The notes: generated from the sequence alone by a model not told the origin. A DNA stretch of 34,817 nt from Caballeronia grimmiae (GCF_000698555.1 NZ_JFHE01000050.1:1-34817); one strand, 5' to 3'; positions 1-7,529 are shown, counted from the stretch's first letter. Translations and numbers: made by a program.

Positions 1-142
1 TCATCAGCGTGGATTTGCCCGCGCCGTTCTCCCCGAGCAGGCCATAGATGCGGCCCGGCACGAGATCGAAGCTCACGCCATGCAGCACGCGCACCGGCCC
101 GAACTGTTTTTCGATTCCTTGAAAGCGCACGGCAAGGCTCAT
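1..142 (-). CDS. Sugar ABC transporter ATP-binding protein (N-terminal fragment)
   Basis: This is the first 47 codons of an ABC-type ATPase; the rest lies beyond the left edge. The fragment has the usual opening beta-strand region, a phrase VLHGVSFDLVPGRIYGLLG, and a complete Walker A motif GENGAGKST at residues 37-45, which binds the ATP phosphates. The form 'GENGAGKSTLM' right after a short N-terminus is typical of the RbsA/XylG/MglA double-ATPase sugar importers, so carbohydrate import is the likely role. The ATG at 140-142 begins 2 bp after the lacI-type stop, so the two genes are almost certainly co-transcribed and this importer is probably controlled by that repressor. The sugar cannot be told from this fragment. 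Confidence 0.85.
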   Translation of the reverse strand, partial: MSLAVRFQGIEKQFGPVRVLHGVSFDLVPGRIYGLLGENGAGKSTLM

Positions 143-144
143 CG

Positions 145-1164
145 TCAGGCGCTCCTTCGTTGGATCAGACGATGCGGCAGCAGCACGCCCGGCACATCGG
201 CGCGAGGATCGCGCAGCCGCTTGAGCAGCAAATCTGCAGCCGCTTCGCCGAGCGCCTGCATCGGCTGGGCAACGGTGGTCAGCGGCGGATCGACGTGCGC
301 GGCCACGGCGATATCGTCGAAGCCGACGACGGCGATATCGTCCGGTACGTGCAAGCCCACGCCGCGCAAGCCGTTCATCACGCCGATCGCGAGCGTGTCG
401 GAGACCGCGAAGATAGCCGTCGGCCTGTCGCATCCGAGCGATGCCAGCTGCACGGCGGCGCGTTCGCCCGCGTCGTAGTCGAGGCTGTCCAGCTCGATGC
501 GCCACGCCGGATTCGGCATGATGCCCGCGGCTTCGAGCGCATCGCAATAGCCTGCAAGCCGCTGGCGTCCGTACAGATAGCCCTGCCCCGAACCGACCAG
601 CGCGATGCGATCGTGGCCCCTGGCTAGCAGATACCGCACGACGTCGCCCGCTGCAAGATGATTGTCGATGCCGACATACGGCACGCCCGCGTCCGGATCG
701 AACTCGCAGCATGCGACCCAGGGCAATGTCGACGCTTCTTCGGCGAGCGCGTTTTGCACGGCGGCGGGATCGAGACAGATCGCGCCATCGGCGCGCCGGC
801 CGCGCAAGAGATCGAAGTAACTGCGCTCGCGCAACGGGTCCGCGCCGGTATCGCACAGCAGCATGAAGTAACCGTTCTGCCGCGCGACGCTGTCGATGCC
901 GCGCACGATCGCCGCATAGAACGGGTTGCCGAAGTCTGGGACCATCGTGAGCAAAAGGCGGCTTTCGGCCGTGCGAAGATTGCGCGCAAGCTCGTTGATG
1001 CGATAGCCGCTCGCCGCCACCGCCGCGCGCACCTTGTCGCGCGTGACTTCGCGAACGTTCGTATGGCCGTTGAGCACGCGCGATACCGTCGCGACGGACA
1101 CGCCTGCGCGCGCCGCGACATCGGCAATCGACACTTCCTCGCGGGATCGAACGGTTTCCGACAT
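145..1164 (-). CDS. LacI family transcriptional repressor
   Basis: A 339-residue LacI/GalR-type regulator. Residues 13-32 form the N-terminal helix-turn-helix (IADVAARAGVSVATVSRVLN), followed by the hinge helix region and a periplasmic-binding-protein-like effector domain with the usual phrases (VPDFGNPFY, AVSDTLAIGVMNGL, VVGFDDI). The frame stays open up to 1233, but I chose the ATG at 1164 because it puts the HTH at the normal distance from the N-terminus and leaves a palindromic operator (1190-1205) in front of the gene rather than inside it. It is followed 2 bp later by a sugar ABC ATPase, so it most likely represses its own operon in the absence of a sugar ligand. The ligand is unknown. 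Confidence 0.93.
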   Translation of the reverse strand: MSETVRSREEVSIADVAARAGVSVATVSRVLNGHTNVREVTRDKVRAAVAASGYRINELARNLRTAESRLLLTMVPDFGNPFYAAIVRGIDSVARQNGYFMLLCDTGADPLRERSYFDLLRGRRADGAICLDPAAVQNALAEEASTLPWVACCEFDPDAGVPYVGIDNHLAAGDVVRYLLARGHDRIALVGSGQGYLYGRQRLAGYCDALEAAGIMPNPAWRIELDSLDYDAGERAAVQLASLGCDRPTAIFAVSDTLAIGVMNGLRGVGLHVPDDIAVVGFDDIAVAAHVDPPLTTVAQPMQALGEAAADLLLKRLRDPRADVPGVLLPHRLIQRRSA

Positions 1165-1189
1165 GCTGCGCGCCACGACGGCGGACGGG

Positions 1190-1205
1190 ATGTAATGGAT
1201 TACAT
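1190..1205. promoter_or_regulatory. Putative LacI-family operator upstream of the repressor gene
   Basis: A perfect inverted repeat ATGTAAT-GG-ATTACAT starts 25 bp upstream of the lacI-type ATG. Its length and short centre fit LacI-family operators, and its position fits autoregulation of the repressor-transporter operon. It also lies between this operon and the divergent gene at 1362. Binding is inferred, not shown. Confidence 0.6.
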
Positions 1206-1361
1206 TATTTGGTCCGGCGTGCTCGCAAGGCAACCGGAATCCGATAGGGATAAACGCTTAATGCCGCTCGATGTCCCTTATGTCGATCCGGCGCGCGCCC
1301 GGTCGTCGTAGTGTATGAGGGCGTCATTGCCCGACCGACGATACCAAAAGGGAGTACGTTC

Positions 1362-1778
1362 ATGCGATTCATGATGCTGATGATCCCGCGCGGCTACGAA
1401 AGCGCGGAGCCCGGCACGATGCCGAGCGCCGAAGCTGTCGCGGCGATGATGAAGTACAACGAAGCGCTGCAGAAAGCCGGCGTGCTGCTGGCGCTCGACG
1501 GGCTGCATCCGCCGTCGATGGGTGCGCGCGTTTCCTTCGAAGGCGGCAAGCCGCGCGTCACCGATGGCCCGTTCGCCGAAGCGAAGGAAGTGCTCGGCGG
1601 CTACTGGATGATTCAGGTCAGTTCGCGCGAGGAAGCGATCGAATGGGCGAAGCGCTGCCCCGGTTCGCCGAACGAGACGATCGAAGTGCGGCAGGTCATG
1701 GAGTTCGACGACTTCCCGCCCGATGTGCAGGAAGCGTCCGCGGGCTTCGACGAGATGCAGAAGGCAGCCAAGCGTTGA
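1362..1778 (+). CDS. YciI-like (DGPF domain) family protein
   Basis: A 138-residue protein beginning MRFMMLMIPRGYES and containing the phrase VTDGPFAEAKEVLGGYWMIQV, which is the hallmark of the YCII/DGPF family. These small ferredoxin-like-fold proteins are often encoded beside ECF sigma factors, but none is seen here. Biochemical function is unknown for most members. The ATG at 1362 has a strong Shine-Dalgarno (AAAAGGGAG at 1346-1354) about 7 bases upstream; an in-frame extension back to 1311 lacks one. It is convergent with the SDR gene, with only 7 bp between the two stop codons. The family call is secure; the role is not known. Confidence 0.88.
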   Translation: MRFMMLMIPRGYESAEPGTMPSAEAVAAMMKYNEALQKAGVLLALDGLHPPSMGARVSFEGGKPRVTDGPFAEAKEVLGGYWMIQVSSREEAIEWAKRCPGSPNETIEVRQVMEFDDFPPDVQEASAGFDEMQKAAKR

Positions 1779-1785
1779 AGCCTTA

Positions 1786-2493
1786 TCAGCGCGGGATGCC
1801 GGTGATATAGATCGGCGTCTGCGTCGATAGCGATTGCTTGACGGCGCGGCCGGTGTCATCGACGAGGACTTCTTCTTCGCCGCGCTCGACCGCCGCCAGC
1901 ACTTGCTCGACCACGCTCGCGGGCGATGTCTTCGGCGCGGTGACTTCCGCCACCATGTCCGTGTCGATATAGCCGGGATGCACGCCGACCACGAGCGTGC
2001 CCTGTCCGCGCAATTCGTCGCGCAGCGCGTTGGTCACGGCCCACGCAGCCGACTTCGACACGCTATACGCGCCGCCGTCCGGCAACACGACCCAACTCAG
2101 CACCGACAGCACGTTGATGACCGCGCCGCCGCCGTTCTTCTTCAGCACGGGCGCAAACGCCTGCGTGACGTTGAGCGGTCCGATCGCGTTCACTTCGATG
2201 AGATCGCGCACGCCTTGCGTCGATGCCGCATCGAGCAGCGCGCCGCGCGCCAGCGCCCCCGCGTTATTGATGACGACCTGTACATCCGTGTACTTCGCGG
2301 CCGCATCGGCGATGTCGGCGGGATTGGTCACATCGAGCTTCACGGCTTGCGCGCCTTCGATGTCGACGCTGCCCGGATTGCGCGCCGCCGCATAGACTTT
2401 CGACGCGCCCGCATCCAGCAAAGACTTCACGAACTGCTTGCCGAGACCGCGATTCGCACCCGTGACAAGAACGACCTTTCCTTTGATCTGCAT
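1786..2493 (-). CDS. SDR family NAD(P)-dependent oxidoreductase
   Basis: A 235-residue classical short-chain dehydrogenase. Visible family features are the nucleotide-binding TGANRGLG at residues 11-18, NNAG at 76-79, the structural Asn102 (VNAIG), a catalytic Ser at 130 or 133 and the Y143-x3-K147 pair (YSVSK). The presence of Arg15 in the glycine motif leans towards NADPH, which is an inference. The substrate cannot be read from sequence. The ATG at 2493 has GGGAG a few bases upstream. A 12-bp palindrome identical to one in front of the neighbouring marR lies 18 bp before the start, so this gene is probably the target of that MarR regulator and may handle the compound it senses. Confidence 0.93.
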   Translation of the reverse strand: MQIKGKVVLVTGANRGLGKQFVKSLLDAGASKVYAAARNPGSVDIEGAQAVKLDVTNPADIADAAAKYTDVQVVINNAGALARGALLDAASTQGVRDLIEVNAIGPLNVTQAFAPVLKKNGGGAVINVLSVLSWVVLPDGGAYSVSKSAAWAVTNALRDELRGQGTLVVGVHPGYIDTDMVAEVTAPKTSPASVVEQVLAAVERGEEEVLVDDTGRAVKQSLSTQTPIYITGIPR

Positions 2494-2511
2494 GACAAGC
2501 TCCCTATGTGT

Positions 2512-2523
2512 GTGCATATGCAC
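2512..2523. promoter_or_regulatory. Putative MarR operator, copy 1 (in front of SDR gene)
   Basis: Perfect 12-bp palindrome GTGCATATGCAC, 18 bp upstream of the SDR start codon and just before its ribosome binding site. The identical palindrome occurs at 3019-3030 in front of marR. Two perfect copies at equivalent places in front of two adjacent genes strongly suggest a shared repressor site. Confidence 0.7.
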
Positions 2524-2540
2524 TAAAGATGGTATATGAA

Positions 2541-2560
2541 AGCCCGCTTCGATGCGGGCT
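2541..2560 (-). terminator. Rho-independent-like terminator after marR
   Basis: Perfect stem AGCCCGC / GCGGGCT with a 6-nt loop, followed on the minus strand by TTTCATAT. It lies 13 bp after the marR stop and before the SDR promoter and operator, so the two genes probably have separate but co-regulated transcripts. Confidence 0.6.
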
Positions 2561-2573
2561 ATGTTCGGTTCAA

Positions 2574-3002
2574 TTAACCCAGTTCGGTCAGCTCGAAGAG
2601 CGACTTGCGCAACGCCTTCGCACGCTTCTCGCCGAACTTCGCTTCGAATTCCGCCTGCGCAGCGCGCCATTGCTCGTGGCCCTGCGCCAGCATGGCCTTG
2701 CCGGCCGCCGTCAGCTTCAGACCGACGGCGCGGGAACTCGGCGCTTGCTGCTCCATTTCCACGATGCCATCGCGCTGAAGCGGCTTCAGCGCACGGACGA
2801 GCGTGGTCCGGTCCATCACCATCGATTCCGACAGTTCGGCCATTTGAATGCCGGGCTTGCGCGAAATCGACGCCATCAGCGTGAACTGCGCCGGCGTGAT
2901 GCCCGCCACGCTCAGGTGCCGCTCGTAAAGCTGCGAAATATAGCGCGCCGCCTGACGAATGGCGAAGCAGTTGCAATCCAGAGGTGATGAGTTCGTTGTC
3001 AT
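2574..3002 (-). CDS. MarR family transcriptional regulator
   Basis: A 142-residue winged-helix regulator. The recognition region is around residues 52-75 (IQMAELSESMVMDRTTLVRALKPL) and the wing follows at about 80-98 (IVEMEQQAPSSRAVGLKLT). N- and C-terminal helices would form the dimer interface. The N-terminus has a CxC pair (Cys10, Cys12 in DCNCF), which could allow redox or electrophile sensing; this is an inference. The ATG at 3002 was chosen because the N-terminal helix then has normal length and the palindromic operator (3019-3030) lies just upstream. The frame stays open to 3278 but without a credible start. Likely represses itself and the downstream SDR gene. Confidence 0.92.
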   Translation of the reverse strand: MTTNSSPLDCNCFAIRQAARYISQLYERHLSVAGITPAQFTLMASISRKPGIQMAELSESMVMDRTTLVRALKPLQRDGIVEMEQQAPSSRAVGLKLTAAGKAMLAQGHEQWRAAQAEFEAKFGEKRAKALRKSLFELTELG

Positions 3003-3018
3003 GGAATAGAGCTTATCG

Positions 3019-3030
3019 GTGCATATGCAC
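3019..3030. promoter_or_regulatory. Putative MarR operator, copy 2 (in front of marR)
   Basis: Perfect 12-bp palindrome GTGCATATGCAC, 16 bp upstream of the marR start and identical to the site at 2512-2523. It fits autorepression by a dimeric MarR protein. Confidence 0.7.
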
Positions 3031-3348
3031 TCCGTCAAGCACGGCGTTTTTATCGAAACGATAGGCACGGCACAAATCGTCGCGCGAAAGAAGGGGCAAA
3101 AACCCGTGCCGCCACGCCGGGCCTGCGAAAGCGCACCGCCGCGCCTGTGCCGAAATCCGCATTCCGTTCGCGACGAATCGACAAGACGCGGCCAATTTGG
3201 CTTTCTACATTTGCGCATGTCCGTCGCTGCGGCAGAGGGCAACTCCGTCTTGCCGGCGCGTAATTGGTCGTGTTCCATGCAGTGGTCGTGCGCGATGCAA
3301 CGGCCACGTCTGACTACTGGATTTCAAACCACAACAGGAGAGGAAACC
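3031..3348. other. Intergenic region between marR and the livK-like gene
   Basis: About 320 bp between divergent genes. Apart from the MarR operator at its left edge and a Shine-Dalgarno (AGGAGAGG) just before 3349, I see no credible gene, strong hairpin or clear sigma-70 promoter. The open frame that spans it is an upstream extension of the livK-like gene with atypical protein composition. Confidence 0.5.
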
Positions 3349-4506
3349 ATGCGTATCCGTACGAGCTTCAAACCGTCGGCATGGATGGTGGCGTGCGCCG
3401 CCGTGTTCGCCGCCGCGCCGATGACCGCCGCCGCCGAAGACGTCACGGTGAAAGTCGGTTTCGCCGCGCCTCTCACCGGCGCGAATGCGGGTTACGGAAA
3501 GGACCTTCAGAACGGCGTGCAGCTCGCGCTCGACGAAGCCAACGCGAAAAAAATCACCATCGGCGGCAAGACGGCGAAGTTCGAGATCGCGGCGGAAGAC
3601 GATCAGGCCGATCCGCGCGTCGGCGTGCAGGCGGCGCAAAAACTGGTCGATAACGGCGTCGCGGTTGTCGTCGGCCACTTCAATTCGGGCACGACGCTGC
3701 CTGCATCGCCGATCTACAACAACGCCGGCATCCCGATGATCGACCCCGCCGCGACCAACCCGACCATCACGACGCGCGGCCTCGAGAACATCTTCACCGT
3801 GATTTCGAGCGATGCGCAGAACGCGGGCAACGCCGGCGTCTACGCGGTGACGACGACGAAGGCGAAGCGCATCGCGATCATCGACGATCGCACGGCCTTC
3901 GGTCAGGGCGAAGCCGACGAGTTCGAGAAGGCGGTGAAGGCGAAGGGCGGCCACATCGTCGCCCGCGAGTTCAGCGACAACCAGACCGTCGATTTCAGCG
4001 CGCAGCTGACGCGACTGAAAGCCGTGAACGCGGACCTGATCTTCTTCGGCGGGCTCGACCGGCAGGCGGCGGCGGTCGTCAAGCGCATGAAGCAGCTTGG
4101 CGTGAATGCGCAGTTCGTGGGCGGCGGCGGCGTGATGGATGCCGATTTCCTGAAGCTCGCGGGCGATGCCGCCGAAGGTGCGCAGGCCTGGGAATACGGC
4201 AGCCCGCTCGACAAGCTCCCGCAAGGCAAGGCGTTCGGCGACAAGTTCCAGAAGCGCTTCGGCGTCGCCATTCTGTCGTATGCGCCGTTCGGCTACGACG
4301 CTGCGTGGGCCGCCATCAACGCGATGCAGAAAGCCAACTCGGCCGATCCGAAGGTGTATCGCCCGGCCCTGAAGAGCATCTCGTTCGAGGGCATCACCGG
4401 CCCGATTGCGTTCGACGAAAAGGGCGCGCTGAAAAATGCGTCATCGACGCTGTATCAGGTCAAGAACGGGCAGTGGGAAACCATCGTCACGAAGCATGGG
4501 ATGTAA
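3349..4506 (+). CDS. Branched-chain amino acid ABC transporter substrate-binding protein (LivK-like)
   Basis: A 385-residue periplasmic binding protein of the Leu/Ile/Val family. An N-terminal signal peptide is evident (hydrophobic MVACAAVFAAAPMTAAA, probable cleavage after AAA before EDVTVKVG). The mature part begins with the family's VKVGFAAPLTGANAGYGKDLQNG and contains the lobe phrases VGHFNSGTTLPASPIY and IIDDRTAFGQGEADEF. It should bind an amino acid or related solute in the periplasm and hand it to a LivHM-type permease, but no permease or ATPase gene is nearby, so it is an orphan component. The start has an AGGAGAGG ribosome binding site at about 3337-3344. Its last 20 bp overlap the 3' end of the convergent lysR gene. 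Confidence 0.92.
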   Translation: MRIRTSFKPSAWMVACAAVFAAAPMTAAAEDVTVKVGFAAPLTGANAGYGKDLQNGVQLALDEANAKKITIGGKTAKFEIAAEDDQADPRVGVQAAQKLVDNGVAVVVGHFNSGTTLPASPIYNNAGIPMIDPAATNPTITTRGLENIFTVISSDAQNAGNAGVYAVTTTKAKRIAIIDDRTAFGQGEADEFEKAVKAKGGHIVAREFSDNQTVDFSAQLTRLKAVNADLIFFGGLDRQAAAVVKRMKQLGVNAQFVGGGGVMDADFLKLAGDAAEGAQAWEYGSPLDKLPQGKAFGDKFQKRFGVAILSYAPFGYDAAWAAINAMQKANSADPKVYRPALKSISFEGITGPIAFDEKGALKNASSTLYQVKNGQWETIVTKHGM

Positions 4507-5416
4507 CGTGCAGCGTTTCGCGCGTGGCCGCCGCTTCGGCGTCGAGCCACAGCGCGAACTGCTGCAACGCGGGCGACGGCGCGGGCCGCTCCGGATAGAC
4601 GAGGTAGTAGCCCGCGCCGCTCGGCACGCATAGCGGGAACGGTGCGATTACGCGCCTGGCGCGCAGGTCTTCTTCGATCAGCGAGACATCGCCGATGGTG
4701 ACGCCGAGCCCCTGCATCGCCGATGACATCGCGAGGTCGAGCGTATCGAAATGCTGCGCTTTCGCCGATGGCAAGCCCGCGTAACCGTACGCGCCGAGCC
4801 ACAGCAGCCAGTCGCGGCGATCGCGCGTCGGGTGAAGCAGCGTCTTGCCGGCGAGATCGTCGGGCGTGGGCGCCGTGTGCTTGCGCGGCTTCCAGAGTTC
4901 GGGCGCGCACACGGGCGTCAGCACTTCGTCGAACAGATGATGCACGGTCACGCCCTTCATCGACGACACCACGGCCGGCACGCCGAAGACGATGGCGGCA
5001 TCGAAATGCTCGGCGTCGAACTCCACGCCATGCGACACCGACGCCGTCACTTCCACCACGCGTTCCGGCCGCTCGTTCTGCAAGCGGATCACGCGCGGCA
5101 GCACCCAGCGCATCGCGCATGTCGGACACTTGACGCGCAGCGTGCCGGACTGGCTGCCGCTCTTGGCGAGCGCGTCGCCGATCTGCGCGAACGCCTGCTG
5201 CAGCGGCGCGACGAGCAGCGTGCCTTGGTGCGTGAGCGCAAGCCCGCGCGCCTGCCGCACGAAGAGCGCATAGCCGAGATGCGCCTCCAGTCCGGCAATC
5301 TGCCGGCTCACCGCGCCTTGCGTCACGTTGAGCATGTCGGCGGCGCGCGTGAAGTTCAGCTTTTGGGCGACCACGAGGAAGGTCTTCAGCACGTCGAGGG
5401 AGGGCAGCGGTTTCAT
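4487..5416 (-). CDS. LysR family transcriptional regulator
   Basis: A 309-residue LysR-type regulator. The N-terminal winged HTH is clear (LDVLKTFLVVAQKLNFTRAA, then MLNVTQGAVSRQIAGLEAHLG), followed by the linker helix and a periplasmic-binding-like effector domain of the GcvA/AmpR flavour (VEVTASVSHGVEFD). The frame is open to 5527, but the ATG at 5416 gives the usual distance to the HTH. It is divergent from the aminotransferase gene at 5518, and the roughly 100-bp gap holds an 8-7-8 inverted repeat suited to LysR binding, so control of that gene and its downstream binding protein is likely. The stop lies inside the end of the convergent livK-like gene (20-bp overlap). Confidence 0.92.
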   Translation of the reverse strand: MKPLPSLDVLKTFLVVAQKLNFTRAADMLNVTQGAVSRQIAGLEAHLGYALFVRQARGLALTHQGTLLVAPLQQAFAQIGDALAKSGSQSGTLRVKCPTCAMRWVLPRVIRLQNERPERVVEVTASVSHGVEFDAEHFDAAIVFGVPAVVSSMKGVTVHHLFDEVLTPVCAPELWKPRKHTAPTPDDLAGKTLLHPTRDRRDWLLWLGAYGYAGLPSAKAQHFDTLDLAMSSAMQGLGVTIGDVSLIEEDLRARRVIAPFPLCVPSGAGYYLVYPERPAPSPALQQFALWLDAEAAATRETLHVTSHAS

Positions 5417-5487
5417 CGGGTTTTTGTCGAGTAGCCATGAGCGAAAAGCATGGCTAGTATGACAAACTTTCGATTGTCGGCGCTTTA

Positions 5488-5510
5488 TTGCCACGGTTGA
5501 ATCGTGGCAA
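5488..5510. promoter_or_regulatory. Putative LysR binding site (8-7-8 inverted repeat)
   Basis: Perfect arms TTGCCACG (5488-5495) and CGTGGCAA (5503-5510) separated by 7 bp, midway between the divergent lysR and aminotransferase genes. LysR-type boxes usually have dyad arms around a 7-bp centre, which this matches. A weaker repeat GACAA-N8-TTGTC lies at 5461-5478, closer to lysR, and could be a second half of the site. Confidence 0.6.
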
Positions 5511-5517
5511 CGCCATA

Positions 5518-6687
5518 GTGGAGTCAATCGTCGTGCAAAGCGCCTGCGTCCCCGAATCCAAACTGCCGAACGTCGGCACGACCATTTTCACCGTGATCGG
5601 CCAACTGGCCGATGAACACGATGCGCTGAACCTGTCGCAAGGCGCGCCCAACTTCGCGTGCGATCCGAAGCTCGTCGAAGGCGTTACGCGAGCCATGCAG
5701 GCAGGACATAACCAGTATTCGCCGATGGCGGGCGTTCTCGCGTTGCGCGAGGCGATCGCCGTCAAGACGCAGAAGCTCTACGGCGCGCAATACGATCCGG
5801 GCACGGAAGTGACGGTCGTCGCGAGCGCGAGCGAAGGTCTGTACGCGACGATCAGCGCGCTCGTGCATCCCGGCGACGAGGTGATCTACTTCGAGCCGTC
5901 GTTCGACAGCTACGCGCCCATCGTGCAGCTTCAGGGCGCGACGCCGGTTGCGATCAAGCTGTCGCCGGCGGATTTCAGCATCGACTGGGACGAAGTCGCC
6001 GCCGCCGTCACGCCGAAGACGCGCATGATTCTCGTCAACACGCCGCACAATCCGACCGGCAGCGCCTTCACGCCCGCCGATATCGAGCGGCTCACGGCGA
6101 TCACGCGCGGCACGAAGATCGTCGTGCTGTCGGACGAAGTGTACGAACACGTCGTCTTCGATGGCGCGTTGCATCACGGCATGGCGCGCTATCCCGAGCT
6201 GGCTGAACGCAGCGTGATCGTGTCGTCGTTCGGCAAGTCGTATCACGTGACGGGCTGGCGCGTCGGCTATTGTCTCGCGCCCGCGGCGCTGACCGCCGAG
6301 ATCCGCAAGGTCCACCAGTTCATGACCTTTTCCGCCGACACGCCGATGCAGATGGCGTTCGCCGAAGCCCTCGCGGACGAATCGAGCTATCTGCATCTCG
6401 GGCGCTTCTATCAGCACAAGCGCGACGTGCTGGCGCGGGCGCTCGAAGGTTCGCGTTTCGAGCTGTTGCCGAGCGCGGGCAGCTTTTTCATGCTTGCGCG
6501 CTACAGCGCCATTTCGGACGAGCGCGACAGCGACTTCGTGCTGCGGCTGATTCGCGAGGCGCGCGTCGCGACCATCCCGCTGTCGGCGTTTTATACCGAT
6601 GGCACCGACAATCGTCTGATTCGTCTTTCCTTCGCGAAGGACGACGACACGCTCATCGAAGGCGCGCGCCGCCTTTGCCAGATCTAG
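5518..6687 (+). CDS. PLP-dependent aminotransferase, YbdL (methionine aminotransferase)-like
   Basis: A 389-residue fold-type I class I/II aminotransferase. It shows HNPTG (Asn178), SDEVYEHVVFDG (Asp206, Tyr209), the PLP-binding lysine in SSFGKSYHVTGWR (Lys240) and a C-terminal substrate arginine region (NRLIRLSFAKDD). The N-terminal phrase SKLPNVGTTIFTVIGQLA is very close to E. coli YbdL, which prefers methionine and some aromatic amino acids; the exact substrate here is inferred. I chose the GTG at 5518 because an upstream TTG at 5488 falls inside the regulatory inverted repeat and adds residues not typical of the family. The ribosome binding site is weak. It is followed 24 bp later by an amino-acid binding protein, suggesting an uptake-and-transamination pair controlled by the divergent LysR. 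Confidence 0.88.
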   Translation: MESIVVQSACVPESKLPNVGTTIFTVIGQLADEHDALNLSQGAPNFACDPKLVEGVTRAMQAGHNQYSPMAGVLALREAIAVKTQKLYGAQYDPGTEVTVVASASEGLYATISALVHPGDEVIYFEPSFDSYAPIVQLQGATPVAIKLSPADFSIDWDEVAAAVTPKTRMILVNTPHNPTGSAFTPADIERLTAITRGTKIVVLSDEVYEHVVFDGALHHGMARYPELAERSVIVSSFGKSYHVTGWRVGYCLAPAALTAEIRKVHQFMTFSADTPMQMAFAEALADESSYLHLGRFYQHKRDVLARALEGSRFELLPSAGSFFMLARYSAISDERDSDFVLRLIREARVATIPLSAFYTDGTDNRLIRLSFAKDDDTLIEGARRLCQI

Positions 6688-6711
6688 CCTTGTTTATTGG
6701 AGACCACCACG

Positions 6712-7494
6712 ATGAAGAAGAATCATATTGCGGCCGCGCTTGTCATTGCTTGCTCGTTCGGAAGCAGCGTTGCATTCGCCGCCGATACGCTGCGCTTCGG
6801 CCTCGAAGCGCAATACCCGCCGTTCGAATCGAAGTCCGCGACGGGCGAGCTGGAAGGGCTGGATATCGATGTCGGCAAGGCGGTGTGCGCGGCCGCGAAG
6901 ATGCAGTGCAAGTGGGTCGAGACGTCGTTCGACGGCCTAATTCCCGCGCTGCAGGGCCGCAAGTTCGACGCCATCAATTCCGCGATGAACGCGACCGAGC
7001 AGCGCCGCCAGGCCATCGACTTCACGACGGTGGTGTATCGCGTGCCGACGCAACTGATCGCGAAGACCGGCAGCGGCATCGAGCCGACGGCGGCGTCGCT
7101 GAAGGGCAAAAGCGTGGGCGTGCTGCAAGGGTCGATTCAGGAGACGTTCGCGAAGGCGCATTGGGAGAATGAAGGCGTGAAGGTCGTGCCGTATCAGGAC
7201 CAGAATCAGGTCTATACGGATCTGAAGTCCGGCCGCCTGGATGCGACGCTCGTGCTCGCGCCCGCCGGACAAACCGGCTTCCTGTCGAAACCGGATGGCG
7301 CGGGCTTCGCGTTCGTCGGGGCGCCGGTGCGCGATGACAAGATTCTCGGCAGCGGCATCGCCTATGGCATCCGAAAGGGCGACGACGCGCTCAAGACCAA
7401 GCTGAACGCGGCGATCGAGAAGGTCAAGGCGGACGGGACCATCGACAAGTACGCGAAGAAGTATCTGGGCAATATCGATATTTCGGCGAAGTAA
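6712..7494 (+). CDS. Polar amino acid ABC transporter substrate-binding protein
   Basis: A 260-residue periplasmic binding protein of the HisJ/ArtJ/GlnH family. It has a clear signal peptide (MKKNHIAAALVIACSFGSS, cleavage after AFA before ADTLRFG), then the family phrases YPPFES, GLDIDVGKAVCAAAK and FDGLIPALQGRKFDAINSAM, and a C-terminal KYAKKYLG. The ATG at 6712 follows GGAG at 6699-6702. It begins 24 bp after the aminotransferase gene and is probably in the same operon; delivery of the amino acid that enzyme uses is a reasonable inference. No permease or ATPase partner follows, so it must borrow one or work as a sensor. Confidence 0.92.
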   Translation: MKKNHIAAALVIACSFGSSVAFAADTLRFGLEAQYPPFESKSATGELEGLDIDVGKAVCAAAKMQCKWVETSFDGLIPALQGRKFDAINSAMNATEQRRQAIDFTTVVYRVPTQLIAKTGSGIEPTAASLKGKSVGVLQGSIQETFAKAHWENEGVKVVPYQDQNQVYTDLKSGRLDATLVLAPAGQTGFLSKPDGAGFAFVGAPVRDDKILGSGIAYGIRKGDDALKTKLNAAIEKVKADGTIDKYAKKYLGNIDISAK

Positions 7495-7501
7495 CAGTCG
7501 G

Positions 7502-7529
7502 CATGCGCGGCGGCAAGCTGCCGCGCATG
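7502..7529 (+). terminator. Strong hairpin after the binding-protein gene, terminator-like
   Basis: Perfect 10-bp arms CATGCGCGGC / GCCGCGCATG around an 8-nt loop, starting 7 bp after the stop codon at 7494. There is no T-run after it, so it may stabilise the mRNA 3' end or need Rho rather than act as a classical intrinsic terminator. Confidence 0.5.

Noticed and set aside
1165..1233. Longer LacI-type protein starting at 1233
   Set aside because: It would place the palindromic operator inside the coding region and put an untypical 23-residue tail before the HTH.
5488..5517. TTG start for the aminotransferase at 5488
   Set aside because: It lies inside the putative LysR binding repeat, has no ribosome binding site and adds residues atypical for YbdL-like proteins; GTG at 5518 is more sensible.
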